Below are positions 46,367 to 55,508 of a stretch of DNA of 64,000 nt, one piece after another. The translations under genes and the position numbers were made by a program. This DNA comes from Hyphodiscus hymeniophilus (Eukaryota; Ascomycota; Leotiomycetes; Helotiales; Hyphodiscaceae). The notes below the pieces were generated by a model. That model worked only from the letters and a program-made list of their open reading frames with translations. It searched no databases and had not been told where the DNA came from. The DNA lies in assembly GCA_016508695.1 (NCBI GenBank), contig VNKQ01000016.1, forward strand, positions 1,287,126-1,351,125. The letters are read 5' to 3'. The stretch's first letter is position 1. Every line of letters starts with the position of its first letter.

Positions 46367-48166
46367 ATGACTTTCAAGCTTTTCATTGTTTTGTTTATGG
46401 TAACCAATGCTGCCGCCCAATGGCAGTGTGGTGGAACAACCTATACCCCTGGATCTGTGAACTTTACAACCGAATGCATGCAAACAGCTCAAAATTGTAT
46501 CAGTCAATTTGCAGCAAATATAAGCCAGGAATACTGTCAAGACACAACCGGAAATCTTTACATGCAACAAATACCTTCCAATGGCAACAACAACGATTAC
46601 ACGAGTGCTTTCCAGGATATTCTAGACTTCTGTCTTCTGGATGGTTCATACACTGGGACTTGGGCAACAGATGATGGCCAATGGTTCTGGATGGCTGCAG
46701 GGTCTGGTTGCTACTCATCAAATGGAACTATACCAACAAATGGACCCGGTTTCTGCGTTCAGGATCGGACTGACACGGTCATCAACGGCTGTTATCCACA
46801 GCCAGATCCCAATTCAGGAGCATTACAAGTTTTGAAAACTGGACCGACTGGCAATGGCTTCACTGGGCCAGCTAGAGGTTGGAATTCTTGGGGTATTCAA
46901 GCTACTCCTGCTACGACTCCCAGCTGGCAAGTTTTCAACCAGAGCAATGTCATCAAACAATGCTCGGTCCTGGCTCAACCTGAGTTTAAGCAAATGGGCT
47001 ACGATCTATGCAGTTTAGACGCAGGCTGGTCCACAAATGTGGTTGATGAATATGGAAGAATTCAGTATAACAGTACGCTTTTTGATTTGGGTGAGCTTGG
47101 AGACTACCTACATGGTATTGATCTCAAGATGGGTGTCTATATCATCCCAGGTGTTCCCTGCAGCGCTGCCAATCGGACGATCCAGGGCACAGATATTTTG
47201 ATTGGTGATGTATTGAATGGAAACAACAACGGGGAGGATTTCTGTGACTGGGATTTCTCAAAAGATGGTGTTCAGCAGTGGCATGATTCATTGATTGAGT
47301 TATGGGGATCTTGGGGCGTGGACATGATTAAACTCGACTTTATCACTCCTGGAAGTCCTTATAACGGAGCAAATTTGGTCTGCAACAACAGCGCAGCTGT
47401 GGAAGCGTATCATAACGCAATAGCGCAGTCCGGACGACAAATTCGATTAGATCTATCCTGGAAACTTTGCCGCAACGAGACTTATCTTCCACTCTGGAGC
47501 AAGTTCGGCGAGTCAATGAGGACGGACCAAGATATCGATAATTATGGAGAGGATACTTTTGTTGCCTGGCAAGAAGTCCAACGTGCCATTGACAACTACC
47601 GGCAGTATATCTCACTGCAAAAGCAAAGAGGGGTGGCAATTACAATATATCCAGACATGGACAATCTCTTTGTTGGAAATGCAGCGAATGTCACTGGAGT
47701 TAGCGACACCCAGAGGATCACAATCATGAATCATTGGCTTGGGGCTGCAGCTAATCTTGTTATCGGCTCTGATCTTACACAACTCGATGCTTTGGGAATA
47801 CAGTTGTTGACAAGTTCGCAATCGGGCGCTTTCGCCAACTTCTCGGCTCAATACCCTATGCAACCCCGAAATCCTGGAAGTGGAAACAACCTGGCGCAAC
47901 AACTGCAGGCTTGGATTGCTGGACCTAGCCAGGAAACTGAGGCTTACGTTATTCTGGCCAATTATGGACCCGACCAAGGTGCTAGTGGATTTGATACTTC
48001 TCTTGCTGGAGTTCAAGCGGTGACTGTTTCATTAAATGATTTGGGAATCTCGGGTCAAGCGTGGAACTTTACTGATGTCTGGAATGGGAACTCAACGGTG
48101 GTGACGGGGTCGTTCACGGCTTATCTCAACGAATATGAGTCTCAACTTTTGCATTTGAAGTCGTAG
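46367..48166 (+). CDS. Secreted GH27 glycoside hydrolase with Cys-rich N-terminal domain
   Basis: A single exon of 599 residues from the ATG at 46367, which opens a signal peptide (MTFKLFIVLFMVTNAAAQ). An upstream in-frame ATG would spoil it. Residues ~19-150 form a Cys-rich, Asn/Gln-rich domain (starts WQCGGTTYTPGSVNFTTEC) that is not part of the usual GH27 fold. The catalytic barrel follows: RGWNSWGIQA, YDLCSLDAGWS, the nucleophile Asp in MIKLDFITPG (about 324), and the probable acid/base Asp in MRTDQDIDN (about 386). A C-terminal beta domain ends in YESQLLHLKS. GH27 contains alpha-D-galactosidases and beta-L-arabinopyranosidases; the sequence alone does not decide. Many N-glycosylation sequons fit secretion. 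It is divergent from GH36 and nearly abuts the GH95 gene tail to tail (75 bp). Confidence 0.9.
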   Translation: MTFKLFIVLFMVTNAAAQWQCGGTTYTPGSVNFTTECMQTAQNCISQFAANISQEYCQDTTGNLYMQQIPSNGNNNDYTSAFQDILDFCLLDGSYTGTWATDDGQWFWMAAGSGCYSSNGTIPTNGPGFCVQDRTDTVINGCYPQPDPNSGALQVLKTGPTGNGFTGPARGWNSWGIQATPATTPSWQVFNQSNVIKQCSVLAQPEFKQMGYDLCSLDAGWSTNVVDEYGRIQYNSTLFDLGELGDYLHGIDLKMGVYIIPGVPCSAANRTIQGTDILIGDVLNGNNNGEDFCDWDFSKDGVQQWHDSLIELWGSWGVDMIKLDFITPGSPYNGANLVCNNSAAVEAYHNAIAQSGRQIRLDLSWKLCRNETYLPLWSKFGESMRTDQDIDNYGEDTFVAWQEVQRAIDNYRQYISLQKQRGVAITIYPDMDNLFVGNAANVTGVSDTQRITIMNHWLGAAANLVIGSDLTQLDALGIQLLTSSQSGAFANFSAQYPMQPRNPGSGNNLAQQLQAWIAGPSQETEAYVILANYGPDQGASGFDTSLAGVQAVTVSLNDLGISGQAWNFTDVWNGNSTVVTGSFTAYLNEYESQLLHLKS

Positions 48167-48241
48167 AATAGATCCAAAGTTGAGAAGGTTATATTCAATA
48201 AATCTGACATGCCTTTGCAAACATCGAATTAGGTGCTTGAA

Positions 48242-50557
48242 CTATTCTTTTGAGAGTACTTCCAAAGAACCGTTCAACCGAATTACTTCCTGAGCCTGAT
48301 ACGACCAGATGCGCTGATGGCTTCTGTAGAAAAGCGTCACACGGCCTGGTGAGAAAGCCGTTAAAGTTGCCACAGTCAAACTCCCATGCTCCCACTCCAT
48401 ATCAACTTCCAAGTTGCCCCTCGCACGAAGTCCTTTGACAGAGCCAGAAGACCATTTGGAAGGTAGCGCAGGAACGAGATCTATTTCACTGTTGCTGCTC
48501 CTCAGGAGCATCTCACCAATCACAGCTGCACCCCCAAAATTGCCATCAATCACAAAGATTTCGTTTTCAGCTCCCGCTACTCCAGCTTTAGAGTATGATA
48601 GCAAGTTTTCGAAAGACAGGTCCCCAATCAGATGGCCAATTTGCTTCATGGCACTCTCGCCGTCGTTGAGACGTGCGTAATTGAGTCCGAACAATGCAGC
48701 AGTGAACTCAATGTCCTCCAGATCCGTGCGGGCCTGGCGGTTTGCTAGCGTTACTCCGACCGACTCTGCAAGTGCTGGAGAATGGCGAGGTGTGATCTGA
48801 TCACTTCTGCACAAGGCGATTGTATGTGAAAGGTGGCGATGGTCGGGTTGGGCTTCTTCGTAATCCTCTAGCCATTCTTGCAATTGGCCTTTGTTGCCAA
48901 TCTTGAAAGGGGGAAGTTTTGCCAGAGCATTCTGCAGCAGTGAGCAGAATTCAATTTCAGTATTCAATTGGCTTGCAGCCTTGATCAGGAAGGTGAAAAG
49001 CTCGCGAACCAGAACTATGTCTATTGTGGGAGCAAGGGAGAGTTGTTGCTCCCCAATTTCTGGGTTTCCAGTGAAGAAACTATTTTCGGGTGACACAGAG
49101 GGCCCTGTAACAAGATAACCATTAGTTGGATCAATGGTCATGTAATCCAAGTAAAAGTCTGCCGACTTCTTCAATATTGGGAAGGCGTGTTCGGCCAGGA
49201 ATTTTCTGTCCTGCGTATACTCGAAATGTTCAATCATGTGTGAAGCAATCCAAGATCCTCCAAAATTAAGGCCCCAGCTAGTTTCCCAGCCAGGATTCGT
49301 GAATCCCCACACGTTCGAGAAAATGTGTGCTATCCAACCTGGACTACCGTAAAATTGCTCCGCGGTTGTCTTGCCAGCTTCGGCGAGCGTCTCGACATAA
49401 TGCATAAGAGGAGTATTACACTCGCTCAAATTTAGCATTTCGGTTGGGAAATAATTCATCTGGGTGTTGATGTCCAGGTGGTAATCACAGCTCCAATTCA
49501 TTCTATTTGCTTCGCTATCATTCCACAGGCCTTGTAGGTGAAGGGGAAGAGGTGAGTCTTCACGCGTTCCAGAGATTGTGAGATACCGTCCGTACTGGAA
49601 ATACAAAGAGAAAAGGCTCGGGTCATCAAACCCAGATTCCTTGAACCTAGATTGTCGGATATTTGTTGGCAATGATGCGACTTCTGTACTTCCAAGGTCG
49701 ATTGCAACTCGACGATATAATGCCTGGTGATCTTTCATGTGGTCTGATTTGAGCTGTTTGTAGGGGTATGATTGTGCATGGTTGAGCTGGGTCGCTGCGA
49801 GAGATATCCAATTGTTGTCAGTCTGTCTGAAGTCGGTGTTGAAAGCCACGAATATAAGGATGGACGTGGCATCCTTCACGGCCAGTTTTCCATTTCGACT
49901 AAGTATTGTTCCTCCCGAAGCGATGATTCGGATGATTCCATGGCCTCGCACTCCGCACTTTCCATCGCTGTGGACACTCTCAAGTGCCTGACCTTGAAAC
50001 TCGAGAGCATTCTCTATGCTATTCACAGTGAATTCCGGACTCTCGCTCGTAATCGAAAGGGTCAATGACAGTCCTTGGGTTGAATCAGTACTGATATGTG
50101 ACACGAGGACCTGCTGTGGGTGGGAGACGAATGTTTCCCGAAGGTATTCATGACCGCCAAGTGTATATTGTGTTTTTGTAACAGCTTCGTCCAGGCTCAA
50201 CTCTCGTTTGAAGCTAGCAGTCGTGGCTGATGGCTGATCAAATTCGAGACGTACTTTGGCGACGTTGAGATTTGTGCCGTAATTTTTCTTTGGGGGTTGC
50301 AAATACTTTTCCGCCAATAGCTTCCCACCAGCGAAGTCTCTCTCAACATAACGAGCCTGAATTTGCTTGATTGCAGCTTTACCGCCATAAACCTGAGGAG
50401 ATGGTTCAGATTGGCCAGACCAGAAAGTTATTTCATCGAGGCTCCAAATTTCCTCCTCGATTCCGGAGAGGACAACGGCCCCAATTCTTCCATTCCCTAC
50501 TGGCAGCCCTTCACTCCATGACTTTGCCGGCTCATTATACCACAGCGCTTCAGCCAT
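48242..50557 (-). CDS. GH95 alpha-L-fucosidase, probably intracellular
   Basis: A single exon of 771 residues. GH95 enzymes remove alpha-1,2-linked L-fucose (some prefer alpha-L-galactose) by inversion. The N-terminal beta domain starts AEALWYNEPAKSWSEGLPVGNGRIGAVV. The (alpha/alpha)6 barrel has LQGLWND (about 343), CDYHLDINTQMNYFPTE (about 362), the general acid Glu in TGPSVSPENSF (about 488), HRHLSH (about 573) and DGNFGGAA (about 671). In characterised enzymes as I remember them the water is held by two Asn in HxNIN; here the first is Asp (HLDIN), possibly a subfamily trait. No signal peptide precedes the family start, so it should act on imported oligosaccharides and release L-fucose for the pathway encoded nearby. 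Confidence 0.95.
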   Translation of the reverse strand: MAEALWYNEPAKSWSEGLPVGNGRIGAVVLSGIEEEIWSLDEITFWSGQSEPSPQVYGGKAAIKQIQARYVERDFAGGKLLAEKYLQPPKKNYGTNLNVAKVRLEFDQPSATTASFKRELSLDEAVTKTQYTLGGHEYLRETFVSHPQQVLVSHISTDSTQGLSLTLSITSESPEFTVNSIENALEFQGQALESVHSDGKCGVRGHGIIRIIASGGTILSRNGKLAVKDATSILIFVAFNTDFRQTDNNWISLAATQLNHAQSYPYKQLKSDHMKDHQALYRRVAIDLGSTEVASLPTNIRQSRFKESGFDDPSLFSLYFQYGRYLTISGTREDSPLPLHLQGLWNDSEANRMNWSCDYHLDINTQMNYFPTEMLNLSECNTPLMHYVETLAEAGKTTAEQFYGSPGWIAHIFSNVWGFTNPGWETSWGLNFGGSWIASHMIEHFEYTQDRKFLAEHAFPILKKSADFYLDYMTIDPTNGYLVTGPSVSPENSFFTGNPEIGEQQLSLAPTIDIVLVRELFTFLIKAASQLNTEIEFCSLLQNALAKLPPFKIGNKGQLQEWLEDYEEAQPDHRHLSHTIALCRSDQITPRHSPALAESVGVTLANRQARTDLEDIEFTAALFGLNYARLNDGESAMKQIGHLIGDLSFENLLSYSKAGVAGAENEIFVIDGNFGGAAVIGEMLLRSSNSEIDLVPALPSKWSSGSVKGLRARGNLEVDMEWEHGSLTVATLTAFSPGRVTLFYRSHQRIWSYQAQEVIRLNGSLEVLSKE

Positions 50558-51633
50558 GACTGTCCAAACTATCCCACCTTCGATCTATAATAGGTTTTTG
50601 ATCCTAAACGAGGATAAAGGAGTCTAGCAAAACTGTCTGTCACGTGTGCATCTCCCAAATCGAAATATTGCAGGCTTGGCTGCTTATCTGTGCACCTTGT
50701 CAGCGCTGCCAAACCCATATTAAAAACATAATCTTACAAAAAAGCTCTCGCGGTGGTTTTCGTATGGTCGAAGGCAGTGTTCACAAGGGTAGCGAATCCT
50801 TCCTCGATACGAGGGTTCTCCTTCCTTGAAATGCGAATTTCCAGCAAGCAAAGTCCTATCTAGTGTTAGCGAAGTTGAAATAGCCGGGAGGCAGATTGAA
50901 ATAGCCCGAAAGTGTACAAATTTTGTCAATGGGGTTGACGTCTATCTGTCCGTGAATACGGGTCGGTTAGATTCTCGGGCGTCCGCAGATATGGGGTCAA
51001 GATCTGCGGAATGCAACATAATTGCTACGCCCCCACCAGATTCCACTTCCGTCTTCGGATCTTCGACCTGAGATACGTTCGTAAGCCCTTAAATCCTGAG
51101 CAACATGTTTAGGGAACCGCTTTACTAATTGACTGTGTTTCTATCACTGAATGTTTGTCGGGTGAGTAAATCTTTCTTTGCTTGAAAAATAATCAATATA
51201 GATTAAAGCATCGTGGCGGTATTCGTTCTTACATTTATCCAGGGCCCTTAATAAGGTAGAGCTGATTCGGGTCGTGTTTCGGTGGGCTCGTCTGTTCAGC
51301 CTGTTAGTGGCGCCCGTAAGGACGTCTCAAGCTCAACGATGTTAGAGCGACCGAGAATCGTCCACAAGATACACTTAGGGCAGATTCAAGTATATTGTTA
51401 ATTGTACAGAATGAGTTTACGAGGGCGCCGGCGTCAGCCCAGAGAAGGGAACGGAACCTGGAATGCTTGAAACAAGTGCCACTCAGCCTTGGCAGCCTTA
51501 GGCTGTCAGGCAGATCATAAGCAGTCGAGAGTGTAGGTAGCGACGACTGACGAGGGGACAACAAGGTGCTCCAAGAAGTTTCCCAGCAAGGACTATACAA
51601 TTAATCATTATTGTCTATCGATCTTCATGCGCA
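50558..51633. other. GH95 promoter and gene-free DNA
   Basis: Upstream region of GH95 with a CCG-N6-CGG pair at 50950-50961 and CACGTG at 50641. No gene is seen to 51633. Confidence 0.45.
50950..50961. promoter_or_regulatory. CCG-N6-CGG everted repeat upstream of GH95
   Basis: Reads CCGTGAATACGG, about 390 bp before the GH95 start. It has the same geometry as the element between GH36 and GH27. Confidence 0.35.
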
Positions 51634-51834
51634 ATGGCGGTTCAGATTCCCTCAGACTTGCATTTGGAGACTCCAAAAGCCTACGATATCTTCGACATCA
51701 TGCCGAAGGCACCTTCCCTAGCACTTCTTGGTGATATCGGCAACGCAACTGTGACTTCAAAGTTGAGTGGGAAGGGGCCGCCGAGTATTGAGGCTACTGA
51801 CGAACCAGCGAGGATATTACTTTGCGCAGACTGA
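51634..51834 (+). pseudogene. Metallophosphoesterase, N-terminal relic
   Basis: The first ~39 codons match the start of fungal calcineurin-like metallophosphoesterases: an SDLHLETP metal motif, then AYDIFDI, PKAPSLALLGDIGN with the GDxG motif. Thereafter the frame loses all similarity and stops at codon 67. The GNHE and GHTH motifs that complete the metal site are not found downstream. I read it as the surviving 5' piece of a gene broken by rearrangement or deletion; it cannot make an active enzyme. Confidence 0.7.
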
Positions 51835-52590
51835 TGGAAATGACGGAGGAAGGACAGTCGAGAGTGGCGTTATTATTTGATTCTGCTTGCATTATTTGGA
51901 TGCAGCAATTGAGTTTGTCTGCTGTGGGGCACGTGGCGGATGTGGTGGTCTCAAATCACAGTTGCAGGCATAGTTCGGTAAAAGAAGGAGTGCTCAAAGT
52001 CAGAACGATGGCTCAAAGTCAGAACGATGCCTCACCTAAGGAAGGCCATCGTGCTTTTACGGCACGCACAAGGAGTGCCCACTTCGTACGAGAAAAATAG
52101 CTATTACGTTCAAAATCCTACGAAATCTTCGAATAATATCAATTCTTTGATTCAAAGCTAGCGCATTCCCCTACCTATCCGTTGCATCTTCTACTTACGC
52201 CACATACGAATCTAATTAAGGGTTGTTGGAGTATATGAAAGTCGAATATCAAGTATACAGTATGAAATATTATCAGAAGACGAAATGGCTTCTGGGAAAG
52301 AATAGGACAAAATTACGATGACTGATCAGACTGAGATTCGTGTGCACATCGCCGAGATGATGCCGCCTGTGTGGTTAATGCTTTCTGGAATATATACATG
52401 TGGGTTTACCAAAATCCCGGCCCTTTTTGTTCGTCTGGCCTCCGTTTTGGCCGGAATTGCATGTATTAAATGACTCTTTACATTGGTTGTGCCCCCGCTC
52501 AGATTCTCATAAGCAAATTGGCACTGAATGGATACCTGCAAAGCCTCTAAAGACTGTATAGACCTAGGTACGACGACACGTAGCAAGTGC
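51835..52590. other. Gene-free DNA with a short tandem repeat
   Basis: A 19-bp unit (GCTCAAAGTCAGAACGATG) is repeated twice in tandem at 51992-52029. Otherwise AT-richer, with no gene. The right end is the 3' flank of the Zn2Cys6 gene. Confidence 0.45.
51992..52029 (+). repeat. 19-bp unit, two tandem copies
   Basis: Two identical copies, 51992-52010 and 52011-52029, in non-coding DNA next to the broken phosphoesterase. Probably a replication-slippage product. Confidence 0.85.
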
Positions 52591-54090
52591 TTATGTGAAC
52601 AGTAGAAATTCATCAAGCGTTGGCGAGTATGAGGCTGCTGAAAATACGTTCTCATCGTATTTGGAATCCTCAACTTCCGGAACAACATCCATAGAGCGCG
52701 GTAGCATAGATCCACCAAAAATCAAATCAAGCTTTGCCGATAGCTTGTTTCTTAAATCTGGATTCACGACTTTGAGAGAGAAAAACACCCCCGCAAGGGT
52801 GTGAAGAGTGTCTTTAGGGCCAACCCAAAGTGAAGACTGTTCTTCGGGCTTGCATTGAATAGAGTCGGCCAGCACATTAGCAATCTCATACGTCTTCACC
52901 TCCATCCCTGGCCCATGCACCTCGAAGGTTTCGGGTGAAAACTGGGCTATTCCACCAAGCGCATCTTGGGCGATTTCCAAAGGGTATCCGACGTTCATTT
53001 CTCGTTTACTGTTTAGCATCACGTACCCCAGCTGTATTGACAGCTTCCAAGCCAAAGACCTCATCCAGTGTTGGGAAACGACGATATCAACTTTTTGTAT
53101 GTCGTTAGCGTAGTTTGGAATTTCCAGAGGTCTTTGTAAGGCGTGTTGTATCAACAAAAGGCGCTCCCTGTTGATGGAGGTGTTTGAGCTGTGTGAGGTC
53201 CATTTGCTGAAGAAATCTGTGCCAGGAGTATTGAATAGCGTGACGAGATTGAGAAACCCGGACACTACGTCAGGAAGCTCTTCGTCATCGGTAATGGGCA
53301 GGTTGATTGACTCAAGAACGGTAGGAAGACCATCATTGATACAGAGGTATCGCTCCGTCATGAAAAGCAAGAAGTAGAGTTTTCGCATAACTTGTTGGTC
53401 CTTGATGGAGTACCGCGAGTAAGTGTCCTCAATATGCATTCCGAATAGCTGTGCAAATGTGATCGCTTCCCTAATGTAGAAAGTAGCGGTTTGTGCGCGT
53501 GCCGGCTGTCGACCATAGAAAATGTGTAGGAAATATGAGGTGAGAGTTGTGTTGAGTGTGATGGACTCCATATAGTCATATTCTGAGCGGACCCGTTTCG
53601 AATCCGCGATAAACGAGTCTGCCGTCTGAGGTTCCGAAAGCGTTTCGTGGACTACAACTTGATTCAGATGCGATAACGTGGCTCCAGAGAGTGCTGTTGC
53701 AAGCACGTAGATGTCAGGATTGTTGGGTTCACTTTCAAGTCGTTGGATGAGGCTCTCGGCATTGAGCAGTGGCCATATGCCGTATAACTTCTCTCCGTAC
53801 ATTCGCAAAGCAATACTCAAAATGGCGAGTGGAATTCGGTGGAGGGTTGCAACAGGCCCTGGCGAGAAAGGTCCAATGGGCTGCGTCTCCTCCATGGCGA
53901 GACGTGCCGATACAGTTTGCTCCTCCCATATCTTCAGCATGGACCGTTGACGAATATTTCGAGGCCCACTCTTCCGTCGCTGTCTCAAGAAAGTACACGT
54001 GAGGCCGTTATCAATGCAGCGTGCACAAGGATAGTCGCCATGGCATTTGATCTTTCTGATGTTGCAGCAGTCGCATGCAGGCTTCGGCAT
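52591..54090 (-). CDS. Zn2Cys6 transcription factor (second of the locus)
   Basis: A single exon of 499 residues. The N-terminal cluster ACDCCNIRKIKC...CARCIDNGLTC has the six ligands plus one extra Cys in the first pair. A basic linker (RQRRKSGPRNIRQR) follows directly, then a compact fungal-specific TF domain: IYVLATALSGATLSHL, a segment ending in FLHIFYGRQPARAQTATFYI, EAITFAQLFGMHIEDTYSRY and MRKLYFLLFMTERYL. The build, a short protein starting at the cluster, recalls maltose/sugar-type regulators (MAL13/AmyR-like) rather than XlnR. Its upstream neighbour is the SGNH esterase, transcribed in the same direction. It may control the hydrolase half of the locus, whose promoters lack the N11 site. 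That is inference. Confidence 0.88.
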   Translation of the reverse strand: MPKPACDCCNIRKIKCHGDYPCARCIDNGLTCTFLRQRRKSGPRNIRQRSMLKIWEEQTVSARLAMEETQPIGPFSPGPVATLHRIPLAILSIALRMYGEKLYGIWPLLNAESLIQRLESEPNNPDIYVLATALSGATLSHLNQVVVHETLSEPQTADSFIADSKRVRSEYDYMESITLNTTLTSYFLHIFYGRQPARAQTATFYIREAITFAQLFGMHIEDTYSRYSIKDQQVMRKLYFLLFMTERYLCINDGLPTVLESINLPITDDEELPDVVSGFLNLVTLFNTPGTDFFSKWTSHSSNTSINRERLLLIQHALQRPLEIPNYANDIQKVDIVVSQHWMRSLAWKLSIQLGYVMLNSKREMNVGYPLEIAQDALGGIAQFSPETFEVHGPGMEVKTYEIANVLADSIQCKPEEQSSLWVGPKDTLHTLAGVFFSLKVVNPDLRNKLSAKLDLIFGGSMLPRSMDVVPEVEDSKYDENVFSAASYSPTLDEFLLFT

Positions 54091-54701
54091 GATGGATCGG
54101 CGAGGCTAAAGCTGTCCCGAAGCTGTAGCAGAGACTGACGTAAGGAGCGATCCTAGGTTCCGAATGATATCCGTAAGTTGCGCTGATCAAAGGAGGCAGC
54201 GGAGGAGATACGTGAAACTCGTATGTGGAGAGAGAAGAGAAGAGAACAAAAAATGAGGTTCCGTTTCCCCGCGCTCCTGACCCCCGCTTTTACCAAGGAA
54301 TGACCGCGGTGGGGTTAGCGGGCTCCACTCTATCAGAAATGGACGAATAAGCTGCGCTGTCCATACTAGGCTTGGTGAGATGCGTAGTGCGTCCTGAGTT
54401 CCCAGATTTCCGTTTCTTTGCCCTTTGGCAAGTGGTGTTATCCACTGTGAAAACCAATATGATATGATACTGTGATCATACAACAAATCTCGCCAATTTG
54501 AAAGGAATGATGAGGAAACCTTCTTCTACTCCGGAGACATTTGGACATCGGACTTCGATCTTGTCACATCGCAGTCCGGATTGGCCAAGAGAGACATGAA
54601 CGACGAATGACGATTGCGCTTGTGAAGAGAAAGAAAGAACGCAATGTTCGTAGTCTATGCTATTATATCTAAGTCTACGTACCATAACCACTCTGTGGCT
54701 G
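54091..54701. other. Promoter of the second Zn2Cys6 gene and esterase 3' flank
   Basis: 611 bp with chance frames only. No gene is supported. Confidence 0.45.
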
Positions 54702-55508
54702 TTATTTGGTCTCTGGGCCCATCTCAAGCTTTTCCACCTTCACATCCTTCCATAAACTCGCAGGCAAATTTGAATTATCAACGTCGAAGATGTGCGGAAG
54801 GATAGTGGGTAATCTCTCACTTCTCAACTGTGGAAATCTATCTCTGGTCGTCCGAAGCAACATATCGTACCAGATCTTGTACGCTTTACCTGTAAAGTGT
54901 ACCCCATCGCTGAGTAAATCGTTCAAAGCATCCGTCCTTTTGTCTCCTTTTCTGCCAGGAATCGGATTCCCAGCCTCCCAGCCCGTGTAATCCAGAAACG
55001 CATGCCAAAGATCAATAAATGGCACTCCCAGCTTCATTGCAACCTTGGAAGCTGCGTTGGAATACTCGAGATTTCTCATCGTAGACTTGCCCGGAACATC
55101 CACGTACTCATTGATCAGCCCAGGACCAACAATGATTAAGGGAATTTTGCGCTCGATCGCCATGTTTGCAATGAATGTGAGATTAACCATAAAGCGCTCC
55201 AGCGTCACTGCATCAACACTGGCATCGTTGGTGCCGAAGAAAATAACCATGAGCCTGATCACACTTCCGCCAGATTCCTCTGCATCCAGAGTTGGCCCAA
55301 TGATATAGCGTCCATGCTCTGTGGTATATCCTCCATAGCCACGGGCGACTACTTGAAGTTTACGGAAGTACTCATGTTGGAGTGCCGGAGCGAGATTGAA
55401 ACCAAACTCTTGGTCATAGCTCATCTCAGTAATTGAATCGCCGAAGAGCAGGATTTTGTCGACAGTGACTTTCGCTATTTCTGATGAGCTTGACATGGTT
55501 ACGAACAT
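54702..55508 (-). CDS. SGNH/GDSL esterase (Iah1-like fold)
   Basis: A single exon of 268 residues, or 264 if the ATG at 55496 is used. The four SGNH blocks are present: the nucleophile Ser in LLFGDSITE (block I), Gly in ARGYGGYTT (block II), Asn in FFGTNDAS (block III), and Asp/His in LSDGVHFTG (block V). The length and block spacing fit cytosolic isoamyl-acetate hydrolase Iah1 and its carbohydrate-esterase relatives. There is no signal peptide. Next to a fucosidase and sugar regulator, a plausible job is removing O-acetyl groups from imported oligosaccharides (xyloglucan galactose is often acetylated), but general ester hydrolysis is as likely. Intact, with no introns. Confidence 0.9.
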   Translation of the reverse strand: MFVTMSSSSEIAKVTVDKILLFGDSITEMSYDQEFGFNLAPALQHEYFRKLQVVARGYGGYTTEHGRYIIGPTLDAEESGGSVIRLMVIFFGTNDASVDAVTLERFMVNLTFIANMAIERKIPLIIVGPGLINEYVDVPGKSTMRNLEYSNAASKVAMKLGVPFIDLWHAFLDYTGWEAGNPIPGRKGDKRTDALNDLLSDGVHFTGKAYKIWYDMLLRTTRDRFPQLRSERLPTILPHIFDVDNSNLPASLWKDVKVEKLEMGPETK

